Assembly (NCBI RefSeq): GCF_921293095.1 | Contig: NC_060258.1 | Coordinates: 9,748,607-9,812,606, forward strand | From: Ischnura elegans | Lineage: Eukaryota; Arthropoda; Insecta; Odonata; Coenagrionidae | Direction: 5' to 3' | Length of the DNA stretch: 64,000 nucleotides | Shown: positions 55,063 to 64,000 of the stretch, in pieces | How positions within the stretch are numbered: position 1 is the first letter of the stretch | Layout of the letters: every line of letters starts with the position of its first letter | The notes under the pieces: model-generated | Databases searched by the model: none | Told to the model about the DNA's origin: nothing | Seen by the model: the letters and a program-made list of their open reading frames with translations, nothing else | Position numbers and translations under genes: made by a program

Positions 55063-55450
55063 ATGGCAGGCGCTGGCGACACAGTGAGAAAACTTTCTGA
55101 GGAAGAGGCTACAGCACGAGAAGGGGTGGCCAAGCAAGAGGAATGGATCAGAGATATAATTACTGAATTACGCCACCACCAATCTAGCGATTTCGCTTCT
55201 TTGCGAGAAGAGATTCACAGAGAGATCACTTCAAGGGATATTCTGCTCCGAAAACTGGAGGAGAGCGTCACCAAATTATCTGAAGGATAACGCTCCTCTG
55301 AAGGATTATGTGACGGCAAAGATGCAAGAAGAGGCGCACAGTGCAAGTTCTCAATCTTCAGACTCGCCTGAAGGTGGCGCTTCTCAGGACGGAGACCAGG
55401 AAACTGAAGAAGAGGAAAATAATAGAGCTTTAAATAGATGTGTAGACATG
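55063..55450 (+). pseudogene. ZL5: truncated zincin-like family copy
   Basis: The ATG (preceded by a TAA, as in ZL4's GCAGTTTAAATGG) opens MAGAGDTVRKLSEEEATARE and the coiled coil. At LSEG an extra base gives a TAA (about 55288). The homologous sequence continues in the +1 frame through the linker to NRCVDM and stops at 55450, where it joins the end of a piggyBac-like MITE. The whole zincin-like domain is missing. Confidence 0.8.
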
Positions 55451-55454
55451 ATGA

Positions 55455-55531
55455 CGTAATACTACGTCCATGGCAATCCTCAGAAGGATTAGCAGGGCAT
55501 AATATTACGTCCATGGCACGCAAAGTGTTGA
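55455..55531. mobile_element. Terminal piece of the piggyBac-like MITE
   Basis: Reverse match to the left end of 34636-35322, from ACGTAATACTACGTCC to GGCACGCAAAGTGTTGA. It marks the joint between ZL5 and the inverted 3' flank of ZL6. Confidence 0.65.
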
Positions 55532-56700
55532 ATACGCGGTGGTGTGACAACAATACTCAGGGGCAGATTTGAAGATCCTCTTTCGTAATATCAAAAAAAA
55601 AAAAAACATTTGACATATGAAAATTTTATTGCAAAAAATACGCCGTTCCTTGTTCCTTGCATATCTCATCACATTTTCCACCCAGAAATATTCTTGTTAA
55701 ACATTTACCTCTGCTGCTAACCGACTCATTTTGTTTGGAGAGAAATCATAGGTATTTAAGCTAGAATAATTAAGAATATATCTCTTCATTTATTAGAATC
55801 AAATTACAAAATCATTTGCAAAAACATAAAGGTTTACTTAATATAACAATATTCGTTTATGGTTGGCAACAGGTTTGAATAACATATTTATCAACCAACT
55901 GATACTGTCTCTCTTCTCAGCGACGAAAGACAGAATAGCAAAAAAAAAACATATGGCTTCAGGGCTAAATTGACAAATTATGGCAATAAAAGAAAACTAA
56001 ATCATTGTACAATGCATTCATTTGTAAAAATATGGATCTTGTAAGTTCCGTATTGTATGTGAAACCATCAAACAAATTGTAATGAATAAATCGGATCAAA
56101 CAAATTAACATTAAATACATCATTGTCAAAATTAAGTACCTAGATACAGGATCTCTTTGCCGGAGAATGTAAGACACTTTCATAAAATAGAAAGAATTAA
56201 CAATAAGCACCTACTAAAAATATACTGAATGTGGTTCATTCATAAAAAAATGAGTCTCAATCTTTTTTGCTGCCATTGTAGGATAGGGTAAATAAAATTT
56301 ACAGGTATTACCAAGGAGAATGTATGTTCTTTTTAAAAGTGGAACATCTGTAGTAATGAATTAATGATTATAACTTCAGAATGCAGATATTATTGCATTC
56401 GAGCAGTTGTGCGATTATGATTAAGGCATTAAAAAATTAAAATGGGATGTTATAATAGCAATAATAAACAAACTATAACAATAATATCCAAATTTGCATT
56501 TAAAGGCTTTGAATAAAGCACCGATTAGGTAACAATTGCGAAGGCATTGATATATGTTGGCCATAGTCACTTTTCAACTCCCGGTTCACCAAAATGACTG
56601 ACGTGGATTAAAATACGAATCTCTTCTTCTTCGAGACAATGAATTTCAGGAACTTAAGAACAATAACTTCAAGGCACTCATATCCGACGTTTTGTTGAAG
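55532..56700. repeat. R4 block, inverted copy
   Basis: Reverse match to 34630-33470 (ZL3 3' flank) and to 10800-9840. AT-rich and noncoding apart from the disrupted frame at its end. Confidence 0.6.
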
Positions 56701-56951
56701 GTACATTCTCCATACCTGTTGAAGTAACAAAACAGATGTAAACAAATTGTCTGTGCTTGTCGCAATTCCAATTAATGAAAAAGTTGACGCCGAATGATTA
56801 CAATGAAGGCAACAAAATGTACCGCCATCACGAATCCACGAACCCAGTTCCCCTGGATGAAACGCTAACCACTATTCCACCTGATATCATGGAACTACAT
56901 TCGGCTTGTGAAAAGTACCGCATGAAAATTAATTACTTACAGCCAAACTAA
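56640..56951 (+). pseudogene. Disrupted copy of the 104-codon frame
   Basis: Matches 33547-33233 but with a TAA in YLLK stop QNR and a frameshift. The last about 55 codons (KLTPNDYNEG to INYLQPN) remain open and nearly identical to the 33-kb copy. Confidence 0.6.
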
Positions 56952-57346
56952 TGCCCATTAAATGGAACCACTTCTAGTTTAGGGATGTGTTCACCATTCC
57001 GAAGGCCATAAAAAATACGGCACTGAAAAAGGTGGAGCAAGTCTTGCGGTCTCTCCTTGTGAGTAGCATTTGGATTTATATTTTTAAGTGTTCTGGCAAG
57101 GGGAATAGAGCAGGTGTTGGTTTAATTATTCTCACGGATCAGTCTTCTTTCGTGAAAAAATATTAGACGCAAGGATATCAGTTTAGTTGGAAGGTAATCT
57201 TCATTAAAAGGTAACGCGATTCACAATAACACTTTCTCATTCACTTATTGTGCCTATTATTAACTACATAATTGTCATAAAAGTGCATGCGTTAGATTGC
57301 AGGTACCCAGGAGAAATTTGAATAACTACTTTGCTTTATAGCAGGA
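56952..57346. other. ZL6 distal 3' flank
   Basis: Inverted match to 33230-32840. Contains GATGTGTTCACCATTCC...CTCCTTGTGAGTAG, which also follows the related fragment at 17.45 kb and could be an exon-donor boundary. No gene was recognised. Confidence 0.35.
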
Positions 57347-58019
57347 ATAGGGTTATTATTTTTCCTTTTATTTTGTTATCACCTAAATCGAAAGATTGTT
57401 ACTCCTGGAGTGCGCATTTCACGCTTTTATATTTTTAAATGACGACATCTATTTTTTGTGATTAAATGAAAAGTGAAAATTTTCAAGCGTGCGAAAACGC
57501 GACGTCTCAGTATGAATGATGGGAAAACTCCGTGTGACGTCGTTCTGGTTCCCACTGCCGAGAGTGAGGTGACCATGGGGCGAGGCTTTGAACGCTGATA
57601 CGACGCAGGTTGCTAGCAGGTAGCATAGTTCCCTACTAGCTGGAAGCGCTTCGCTTAAATAAGGATTATTAATACCTTATCAAACGAAGATAACTTTCCG
57701 ACCTTAGCCAGTTTTAATAGGTGATTTTTAAGAGATGTTTCCCTGAGCTCTGTGCCTCATGCATGCATTTATAATCTCAGACGATATATAACTCCTATCC
57801 TCTGGTGTAGAAACTAAGTCCCTGTGACGTCACGTGGAAGGGAATCGCATGAGCGCCAATCTGGCCTTTTTCACATGGGGTTAAAATTTGACCATTGCCA
57901 TTCGTTTAAAATGGGATTTATAAAAACCAAATAACTTGTATATTATGAAAACCCTAATGGTGGGTAATGAATACCAATCAATGCATTTCGTTTTCTTTGA
58001 TGAAGGAAACTATCCTATT
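57347..58019 (+). mobile_element. MITE-1 copy h
   Basis: Inverted orthologue of copy e (32164-32838), with matching neighbours. Right end GAAGGAAACTATCCTATT. TGACGTCA (57835-57842) overlaps CACGTG (57841-57846). Confidence 0.8.
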
Positions 58020-58839
58020 CGGATTAAAAGACAAGTAATACTGAGTAAAGGGATCGCTTTACTTCATGAGATGACAAATGACCATGGTACTATAGAAAAG
58101 AGGTGACAATATTCAAACGCATTTTTTTTTATTTTTCCCGAAACTGAAATCTGGAAATTAGTGGGAGGGGGACTATTTTCTAAGGTGAACTATAATCAGA
58201 GAAATATGGAGTTCCATGAACCAGATAATACACAATATCATGCAAAAAGTCAACTCGTATATGTAAACATAAACGTGGATTTGAATACTGATCCCAATCA
58301 TATTGCATGATGTAAAGGCACTTATGTCGTTTGCACGAATGAAAACTAAGCCTATTTACATACAATTTGTTTCAGCAAATAGAGAGCTTAGAACATGTTT
58401 CTACCATAATACTGATAGAAAATAGTTTTTTCTTTCAGTTTATTACAAATAGTACATAAATGCGGCAACTTCAGTTTAGGTTGGTATATATATCAAACCT
58501 AAAAACTTATATTATGAGCATTAACTACATTTAAAATGCCTTAAAAATACTTCGCTTTTGTTTCAAGGTATTAGACACAGATCAATAAACTGTGTTTTAA
58601 TTATATTAGTTAAAATAAAATTCGATGGTAATCAGTTTTTAGCTTTGTTTATGATTTACAAGACTTCACATGTTGCTAATAAGTAAAGCACCACAAATGT
58701 CTCAGCCGACGACAATGGTATCAAAGAGAATCTGTTGCAATCTAGAGTTGACTACCATTAGTAGATCTGTTAAGTGGATTCTTCATAAAAATTCCTTAAT
58801 TCAGATATTGTTTACCAAGTAAGTCACTTACCTCAGACA
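58020..58839 (-). other. ZL6 proximal 3' flank
   Basis: Inverted match to 32163-31352. The reverse-strand donor GAG/GTAAGTGACTTAC lies just after the TAG stop of ZL6 (about 58831-58818), so an intron in the 3' UTR is possible. Confidence 0.5.
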
Positions 58840-59898
58840 CTAGCTCCTCATTTTGGGAATCACATGGTGAATGAAGAAGAACGTGAGTAAAGGCACCTGC
58901 TCCAGCAGTTTCGACATTCCTTCCTTCGAACCGTACTTGACCAACATTCCCGGGACGACCGAAATCAACGATACTTCTCTCGCTAAAGGTGTTTTCATAC
59001 TCAAGGCATGATGTACACAGCCATCCATGGTCACTGAGTCCTTCTTCTGCGATGTTTCAAGCACAATTTTCTCGTACAGTTTCTCATACATTTCATCGTC
59101 ACACGCGTAAGGACACCCTCGGTTTTTGAAAATCAAGTACATCACTATCTGTGCCAAACTCTGAGCCAATGAAACTTCAGGGTCAAAATTTTCTTTTTTA
59201 TAGTGGCCCCTTATATTTACGTTGATTACCCCAGACACACCTCCCAAGTAAACCCTGCATTCAAAAATGTCGGCAAACGTTAGAAATTCTGTTCCATTCC
59301 GTTTTTCACCATCTAGGTTGACCAATCGTTTCACTAAGTTAGAGATATTGGAGGAATCACAATCGATTAGTACTTTTACTCCACGATTTCTCTCCAGGAA
59401 CGTCAGCATAAGAGACGTCAAGGGGGATGCTTTGTATATTTTCTCGTAAAAACCTCTGACTATCTTAGTTTTCTCTTCGTTATTCTCACGTATTTCTGTG
59501 AGACTCATCATTACGTCTACACATCTATTTTGGGCTCTATTATTTCTCTCTTCTTCAGTTTCCTGGTCTCCGTCCTGATTAGCGCCACCTTCAGGCGAAC
59601 CTGAAGATTGAGAACTTGCACTGTGCGCCTCTTGTTGCATCTTTGCCGTCACATAATCCTTCAGAGGAGCGATATCTTCAGATAATCTGGTGACGCTCTC
59701 CTCCAGTTTTCGGAGTAGAACATCCCTTGAAGTGATCTCTTTGTGAATCTCATCTCGCAGAGAAGCAAAATCGCTGGATTGGTAGTGGCGCAATTCATCC
59801 GTTGAATCTCTGCTCCCTTCCTCAAGCTCTGTCACCCCATCTAGTGCTACAGCCTCTTCAACAGGAAGGATTTCCACTGCGTCACCAACACCCTCCAT
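58840..59898 (-). CDS. ZL6: coiled-coil/zincin-like protein, intact
   Basis: 352 aa, uninterrupted, ATG directly after the family acceptor (TTTATTTCTAG on this strand). Coiled coil about residues 28-88, Ser/Gly/Glu linker to about 122, then the zincin-like domain with LKRLVNLDG-type (VKRLVNLDG), FECRVYLGG, and the LAQSLAQIVMYLIFKNRGCP helix in which HExxH is replaced. It ends KMRS then TAG, because one base is missing relative to ZL2 and ZL7 (AGGAGC-TAG against AGGAGCATAG). It therefore lacks the IV.E/donor read-through. With ZL2 it is one of two copies able to encode the full domain. Divergent from the THAP remnant 1.7 kb away. Function unknown. Confidence 0.75.
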   Translation of the reverse strand: MEGVGDAVEILPVEEAVALDGVTELEEGSRDSTDELRHYQSSDFASLRDEIHKEITSRDVLLRKLEESVTRLSEDIAPLKDYVTAKMQQEAHSASSQSSGSPEGGANQDGDQETEEERNNRAQNRCVDVMMSLTEIRENNEEKTKIVRGFYEKIYKASPLTSLMLTFLERNRGVKVLIDCDSSNISNLVKRLVNLDGEKRNGTEFLTFADIFECRVYLGGVSGVINVNIRGHYKKENFDPEVSLAQSLAQIVMYLIFKNRGCPYACDDEMYEKLYEKIVLETSQKKDSVTMDGCVHHALSMKTPLAREVSLISVVPGMLVKYGSKEGMSKLLEQVPLLTFFFIHHVIPKMRS

Positions 59899-60574
59899 TT
59901 CAACTACACCTAGAAATAAAAAAAGAAATGCATCGAGTATGAGTGTTGCCCAGGAAATAATGCACCACTATTGTTTTTCTCACCCGACGACAATGGTATT
60001 AATGCGAAAATGCATTATCTAATGTTCCATGTATCTGCACGCAAAGTTACATGTTTTTCCGACAGATAGCTTAGCTGTATGACCATTTAAATTATTGCAT
60101 CTTTCAGTGAGATACATTACAAGCAGTGTGCCTTCACAGAATTTATCACAGCTGGGAAAGAAAAGATTATTCAGTGACATAATTCACAGTGCCCGGCGAT
60201 ATCTGGAGGAAATGTTTTATATCCATGAGAATAAACTAAAATGGTAATGGTGACGTTTGTGCAACGGTTATGGATACATACACATCCAACAGGATTGAAG
60301 TTATTCCCTGGATTCAGAGGACGAGAGCGTGAGAAGGTAGTTTGTTGGTGCTTCAAGATTTACAGAAGTCAGGGAGACCATTCATGGCTGTCACACCTGA
60401 CATGTTGCAGCGAGGTGATGTTGCCATTGCCATGTCAGTGATAACAAAGAATCAGAGCCATTAATTCAGAACAATGTGTCAGCCCATTGAAAGACCTCAA
60501 GATGCGCTTCCTGCGACTTAGGCACCATGCCAACAGAGGTGGTGTTTTGATTCAACACATTAACCGTCAGACGC
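59899..60574 (-). other. ZL6 5' flank
   Basis: Inverted match to 2113-2805 (ZL1 flank), including the about 80-bp stretch found only in these two copies. The acceptor AG is intact here, unlike in ZL1. Confidence 0.5.
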
Positions 60575-60817
60575 TCACAAGTTTTGGAACAGTTGAACGA
60601 AATAGTGTCGGACAGTTTTACCCCATTCTCCATACAGCACTGACCTAGGACTTGCACTAGTTTGGGCCATTACAGGATGCCACTGGTTGAAGATGTTCTT
60701 AGGACGCCTAGCAAGTGAGTCACCTAAGTCTTCACTAATTAGTGAAGAAATGGCTCCGTGTACATCCCCTCCCAATACATCCCCTCGACCAATCCAGCAA
60801 GGTGTGATCGAATGCAC
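60575..60817 (-). other. Shared open frame, right arm copy
   Basis: 80 codons, the counterpart of 1879-2112, with about six amino-acid differences and no stop. First codon again GTG. Function unknown; possibly only conserved by recent duplication. Confidence 0.25.
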
Positions 60818-61249
60818 TCTTTACGATATTAAGTACTATTTCAAGTAATGTATTTTAAAATGTGAATTCTATATTATCAGTTTTTCTTTTTTAGTTAACT
60901 TATTTATCTAATAATGCTTTTATTTTCCTTGGTTTTGCCATTATTTTGTGAGAAAAAATCAGATATCAACAATTCTAAGAAAATTTAATATATATGTAAT
61001 ATATAATTTAATTAATTTAAAATTTAATGTAATTTAATATATAATTAATCAAAATTGATGGGTAAATAAATAAACTGTTTCAGCTTAGTTACCATCAATT
61101 AAAAATCCAATTCAGTGGAATAAATGGTATACCAAATTCTAGTCACTTATTTTCAATTACTTGACAAGTAATTGTTTTTTACTATCGTAACACGCATTGC
61201 CAGAACCTTGTATGTGTCACAGTGATGAAATCATATATTCATAGTGGCT

Positions 61250-61440
61250 TAAAGAAATTTTGTTGAATACTTTCGTTTCAATTCAGCACTGATTTTGCTT
61301 AAAGACTTCTGTGATTTTTTTAAGGGGGGCAGCTGGCACTGGCTGGTGCTTTCGTTCCAATTCAACACACATTTTTAACTCACTACACAATTTTTACTAA
61401 ACGATAATTATGCACTGTAGGGATATTGCATACCCTTTAT
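61250..61440 (-). repeat. R1 repeat, right arm copy
   Basis: Inverted match to 1317-1500, with the run of G reduced to GGGGGG and a small duplication (GCTGGCACTGGCTGGTGC). Confidence 0.6.
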
Positions 61441-61589
61441 AGATAGTGTGCTGATATACTACAGTAAACACTCAGTAGCGCAATATACTTTTTACCGCTT
61501 GAAATTTAGTTTATACACTAGAAAATGAATCCCAAAAGTCTCCCGAGTTTAGCGGGCTAAAAAATACCGCCCCCACTAATATTACGCCG

Positions 61590-61597
61590 TGACGTCA
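61590..61597. promoter_or_regulatory. CRE palindrome, right arm
   Basis: Perfect TGACGTCA, 10 bp before the first ATG of the THAP frame and 76 bp before the better ATG (61673). Conserved with 1169-1176. Confidence 0.5.
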
Positions 61598-61606
61598 TAA
61601 TTCAGT

Positions 61607-62551
61607 ATGATTCGAAGATCCAAGCCCAGTAACTGCAGGTTTGGAAGAGCCACGTTGCGTTTAAAGGAGAACATGGCTGAAATAAGGAAAAATTACAAGT
61701 GGTGCATTGTTCCTCTGTGCAATAACACCCCAGAAAAAATTTTCGTCTGCATTCCCACGGAGGAAATTAGAAGAAAAGCCTCGATGCAAGCCGTCTGTCG
61801 GGATGAGCATTGCGGAAAAATAAGAGTATAATAAACGGAATGATAAACCCGTGTGCTGTGTGAGCGAAGATAACTTTAATATAAATAATATTTCCATATT
61901 TCATTGACTGAATAACTTGAACCTGAGATTTTTCTATGATTCGGCCACCGTAGAATAAAAACTTCGAGATACTTGTTTCTCGATGGGTAGGATGGGCTCG
62001 AATTGTTTACGGCACTCGTTTTATTTCAGTTACGGAAGGACATATAAAATTGCATGATGTTTAAAATCAAGGGAGGGGGCATGAAAATAAAGAGCAACGT
62101 TGATCCTCATACATTCGACTGCCAGCCAAGAAGACAGCGTTTTCTCCTGCTATCGACGTCAAAATAATGTGCCGCTGTACTTTGCAAATTTATATCTCGA
62201 CCAAAAAGATAAAGCGTCCATTTAAAGGTTGTCAGGCCATCGTATAAAGATAGGACTGATGTGAACCACAGGGGAAATGGGGTGTTTGAGGGAAAGTCAA
62301 ACCCAAAGTTGCCCAAAGAATGTGCAGTTCTCTCATATGTTGCTCCTTCCGCAGTTAAAACCAAATAGAAATTGGATTGGGATGATATTTTCACCACGGA
62401 TTCCTGTGATAGTGTGAGTACAGGTGAAGCTTATCTCTCCAAGATTTCCGATACGGAATTTTTAAATGACAACGATCGCAATGACGATGAGCTCGTCTTG
62501 AGAGTAGGTTCCAGGATTGTGTTGGAAATTCGTGCATATTATCGCTACTAA
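61607..62551 (+). pseudogene. THAP-domain gene remnant, right inverted copy
   Basis: An open frame 61607-61831; the natural start is probably the second Met (61673, MAEIRKNYKWCIVPLC). After TAATAAACGG a shifted frame gives PVCCVSEDNF, matching the C-x2-[H/N] end of the finger (YCCEDHF in relatives; here Asn replaces the His ligand). From about 62041 a further block (CMMFKIKGGGMKIKS, PHTFDCQ) resembles the post-THAP segment, preceded by an in-frame TAA (GACATATAA; the left arm reads GACATAAAA). The frame ends near 62549. It is broken by stops and shifts, unless introns remove them; the left copy is broken differently. Confidence 0.6.
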
Positions 62552-64000
62552 TTTGAAAATAAGTAGTCTGGCTCGCTCAGATTCCAGTGTTAAAGAGCTT
62601 CCTATCGCCTTCGAGGCAAGGTATTTATAAGTTGAAAGCATCATTGACTGCTTCGAGGTGGAAAATAAGTTCACCATAATAATCTCGGAGGAGTGCAAAA
62701 CTATATCGACACATTTTACTCACAAAGAATACACATTTCACATGAGTTTACTCTTTCGCCTATATTACTTGCAGGTCTCACTTTGTTGTGAACTAAAAAA
62801 CCATTTCAAATGCACATCAGCTACCTTTTCATTTCTCGGCATCGACTTTCGGCGCCGACAAATTCTACAGTTTCACTAAAATACCCTGCGGTATCATGAT
62901 GGAATCAGTAACAGGAAGCTTTCTAGGATCAGCCTAAGAATAACCATATCCCTTCATCTCTACGCAATCTATCGCTTTCAATGAAGGAGAAATTGATTAA
63001 ATAATAGCCCTGCAGTCACAATGAACAACTCCGATACGTCTGCACCTCAAGAAATGAATCATAACCACGCCGCGGCGTGGTCCTAAATCGAAAAAGTTGG
63101 CCAAAAGTCATTTTTTCGACTTTTTACGAGGAAGGTTTGAAGTATGAATTCGGATTATACAGGATATGGCCTACAACATTTCGTACTTGATAGGTCTGTG
63201 TGATTATTATGTTGACCTTTGCAAACCGTCAAATATGGGCATGTTCAGCCTAAAACGCTCGACGCGTAGAAATAGTCGATTTTAGGGAAATTCGAATTAA
63301 TAATTGACAATATTGATTTGATGGGATCCATCAGTCACTTTTAATATGGCAATTTTGCACATTTCTGCACAATATTATGGTAACCTTTCTTCGTTACAGA
63401 ATATTTTATAACAATATTCAATTATTTATAATGATAGCAATTTTTGTGCCTATTTTGAGTAAAATGTGTCGACATAGTTTTGTGCTCCTCCGTGCTCCTT
63501 GAAGATTACTATTCTGAATCCTTGGGAAGAGTATGTACAACAAAATGGAGAAAAAATCTGGCCTATACTTGCCTACCCAACGTCTAGAGGGTTTTAAGTT
63601 GAGAGTTAAGCTGAGGGCGGCTGGCCGGTGGAAGACGGAATGGACTTATTGCTCAAATATTTCTGTATCGGTGGTCGAACTTGCATTGCGTATACTTAGC
63701 ATGATTCTACATCCTGTGAGATTACATACATCTATTGCTTCGCGCCTATCGTATGCACACTTTTCGTTTGAGCACTCACCTTCAAATATTCATGAAACCA
63801 ATGAAGGCCGGTTGTCATGCCGGTCATTGCCGGTCAATGAGATTGAGAAAAATTATGAGTTATCAAAAGCGACTACATAAGTCACTACGGGAGAGATTTA
63901 TAGTAACCACTAGATGCTTTTCTCTGCAAAACATTCCTCATATTTTTATAGAGAAAAGATCCCTTACATGCTGTACAGCGTTGTCAGCACGTTATTCCGC
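62552..64000. other. Unduplicated right end; no recognised gene
   Basis: Beyond the inverted-duplication boundary. Contains an 18-bp GC-rich palindrome ACCACGCCGCGGCGTGGT (63064-63081), and a 115-codon forward frame (63533-63880) and a 73-codon one (62658-62879), neither with a recognised domain. The THAP gene or its neighbour could continue here, but I see no supporting motif. Confidence 0.35.

Noticed and set aside
1-62551. A single giant 62-kb transposon with THAP-ZL arms as terminal inverted repeats
   Set aside because: The left arm is cut by the window edge, the outer right boundary (62551) shows no terminal signature, and the inner inverted pairs use different sub-blocks; segmental inverted duplication explains the data with fewer assumptions. 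Sequence beyond position 1 would decide.

Overview
The window is AT-rich, repeat-dense animal DNA, most likely from an arthropod and probably an insect. It has splice-type signals, no bacterial operon structure, and remnants of Ty1/copia, Penelope-like, LINE, piggyBac, hAT-like, Harbinger-like and pogo/Tigger-like elements, plus THAP zinc-finger exons. I cannot name the species from sequence alone. No complete conserved single-copy host gene was recognised.

The main content is a local multi-copy gene family (called ZL here). Its proteins are about 315-375 aa, with an N-terminal coiled coil, an acidic/serine-rich linker and a C-terminal domain. That domain resembles, from memory, the zincin-like metallopeptidase domain found in large arthropod families, but the expected HExxH is replaced by Q-S-L-A-Q. 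Copies: ZL1 (2806-3756, +, C-terminus lost), ZL2 (5588-6715, +, intact), ZL3 (30289-31351, +, two frameshifts), ZL4 (47600-46529, -, the same two frameshifts plus a stop), ZL5 (55063-55450, +, truncated), ZL6 (59898-58840, -, intact) and a 3' fragment ZL7 (about 37745-36555, -).

The two ends of the window are inverted copies of each other. Positions 1-3748 match 62551-58840 in reverse. Each end holds a decayed THAP-domain gene with a perfect CRE (TGACGTCA) at its start, divergently oriented to a ZL gene. The 3' flank of ZL3 (31.35-34.7 kb) is in turn an inverted match of the 3' flank of ZL6 (58.8-55.45 kb). The 5' flanks of ZL2, ZL3 and ZL5 (about 0.9 kb) match one another, apart from a TIR-bounded 2.5-kb insertion upstream of ZL3 that carries a second, unrelated THAP remnant.

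Region by region: 0-7 kb inverted-duplication arm, ZL1 and ZL2; 7-17 kb four copies of a 0.66-kb MITE, a LINE tail and a piggyBac remnant; 17-22 kb copia and LINE fragments in otherwise featureless DNA; 22.6-25 kb a GC-rich promoter-like island and a foldback element with NRF1-like sites; 25.8-35.3 kb the second ZL unit; 35.5-37.7 kb a foldback element and ZL7; 37.9-45.2 kb higher-order satellite arrays ending in tRNA-like sequence, with a solo Penelope GIY-YIG fragment between them; 45.4-48.7 kb a 339-bp tandem duplication and ZL4; 49.3-54.0 kb nested DNA transposons; 54-62.5 kb ZL5, ZL6 and the right arm; 62.5-64 kb unexplained. The duplicated copies provide empty sites that date many insertions relative to the duplications.
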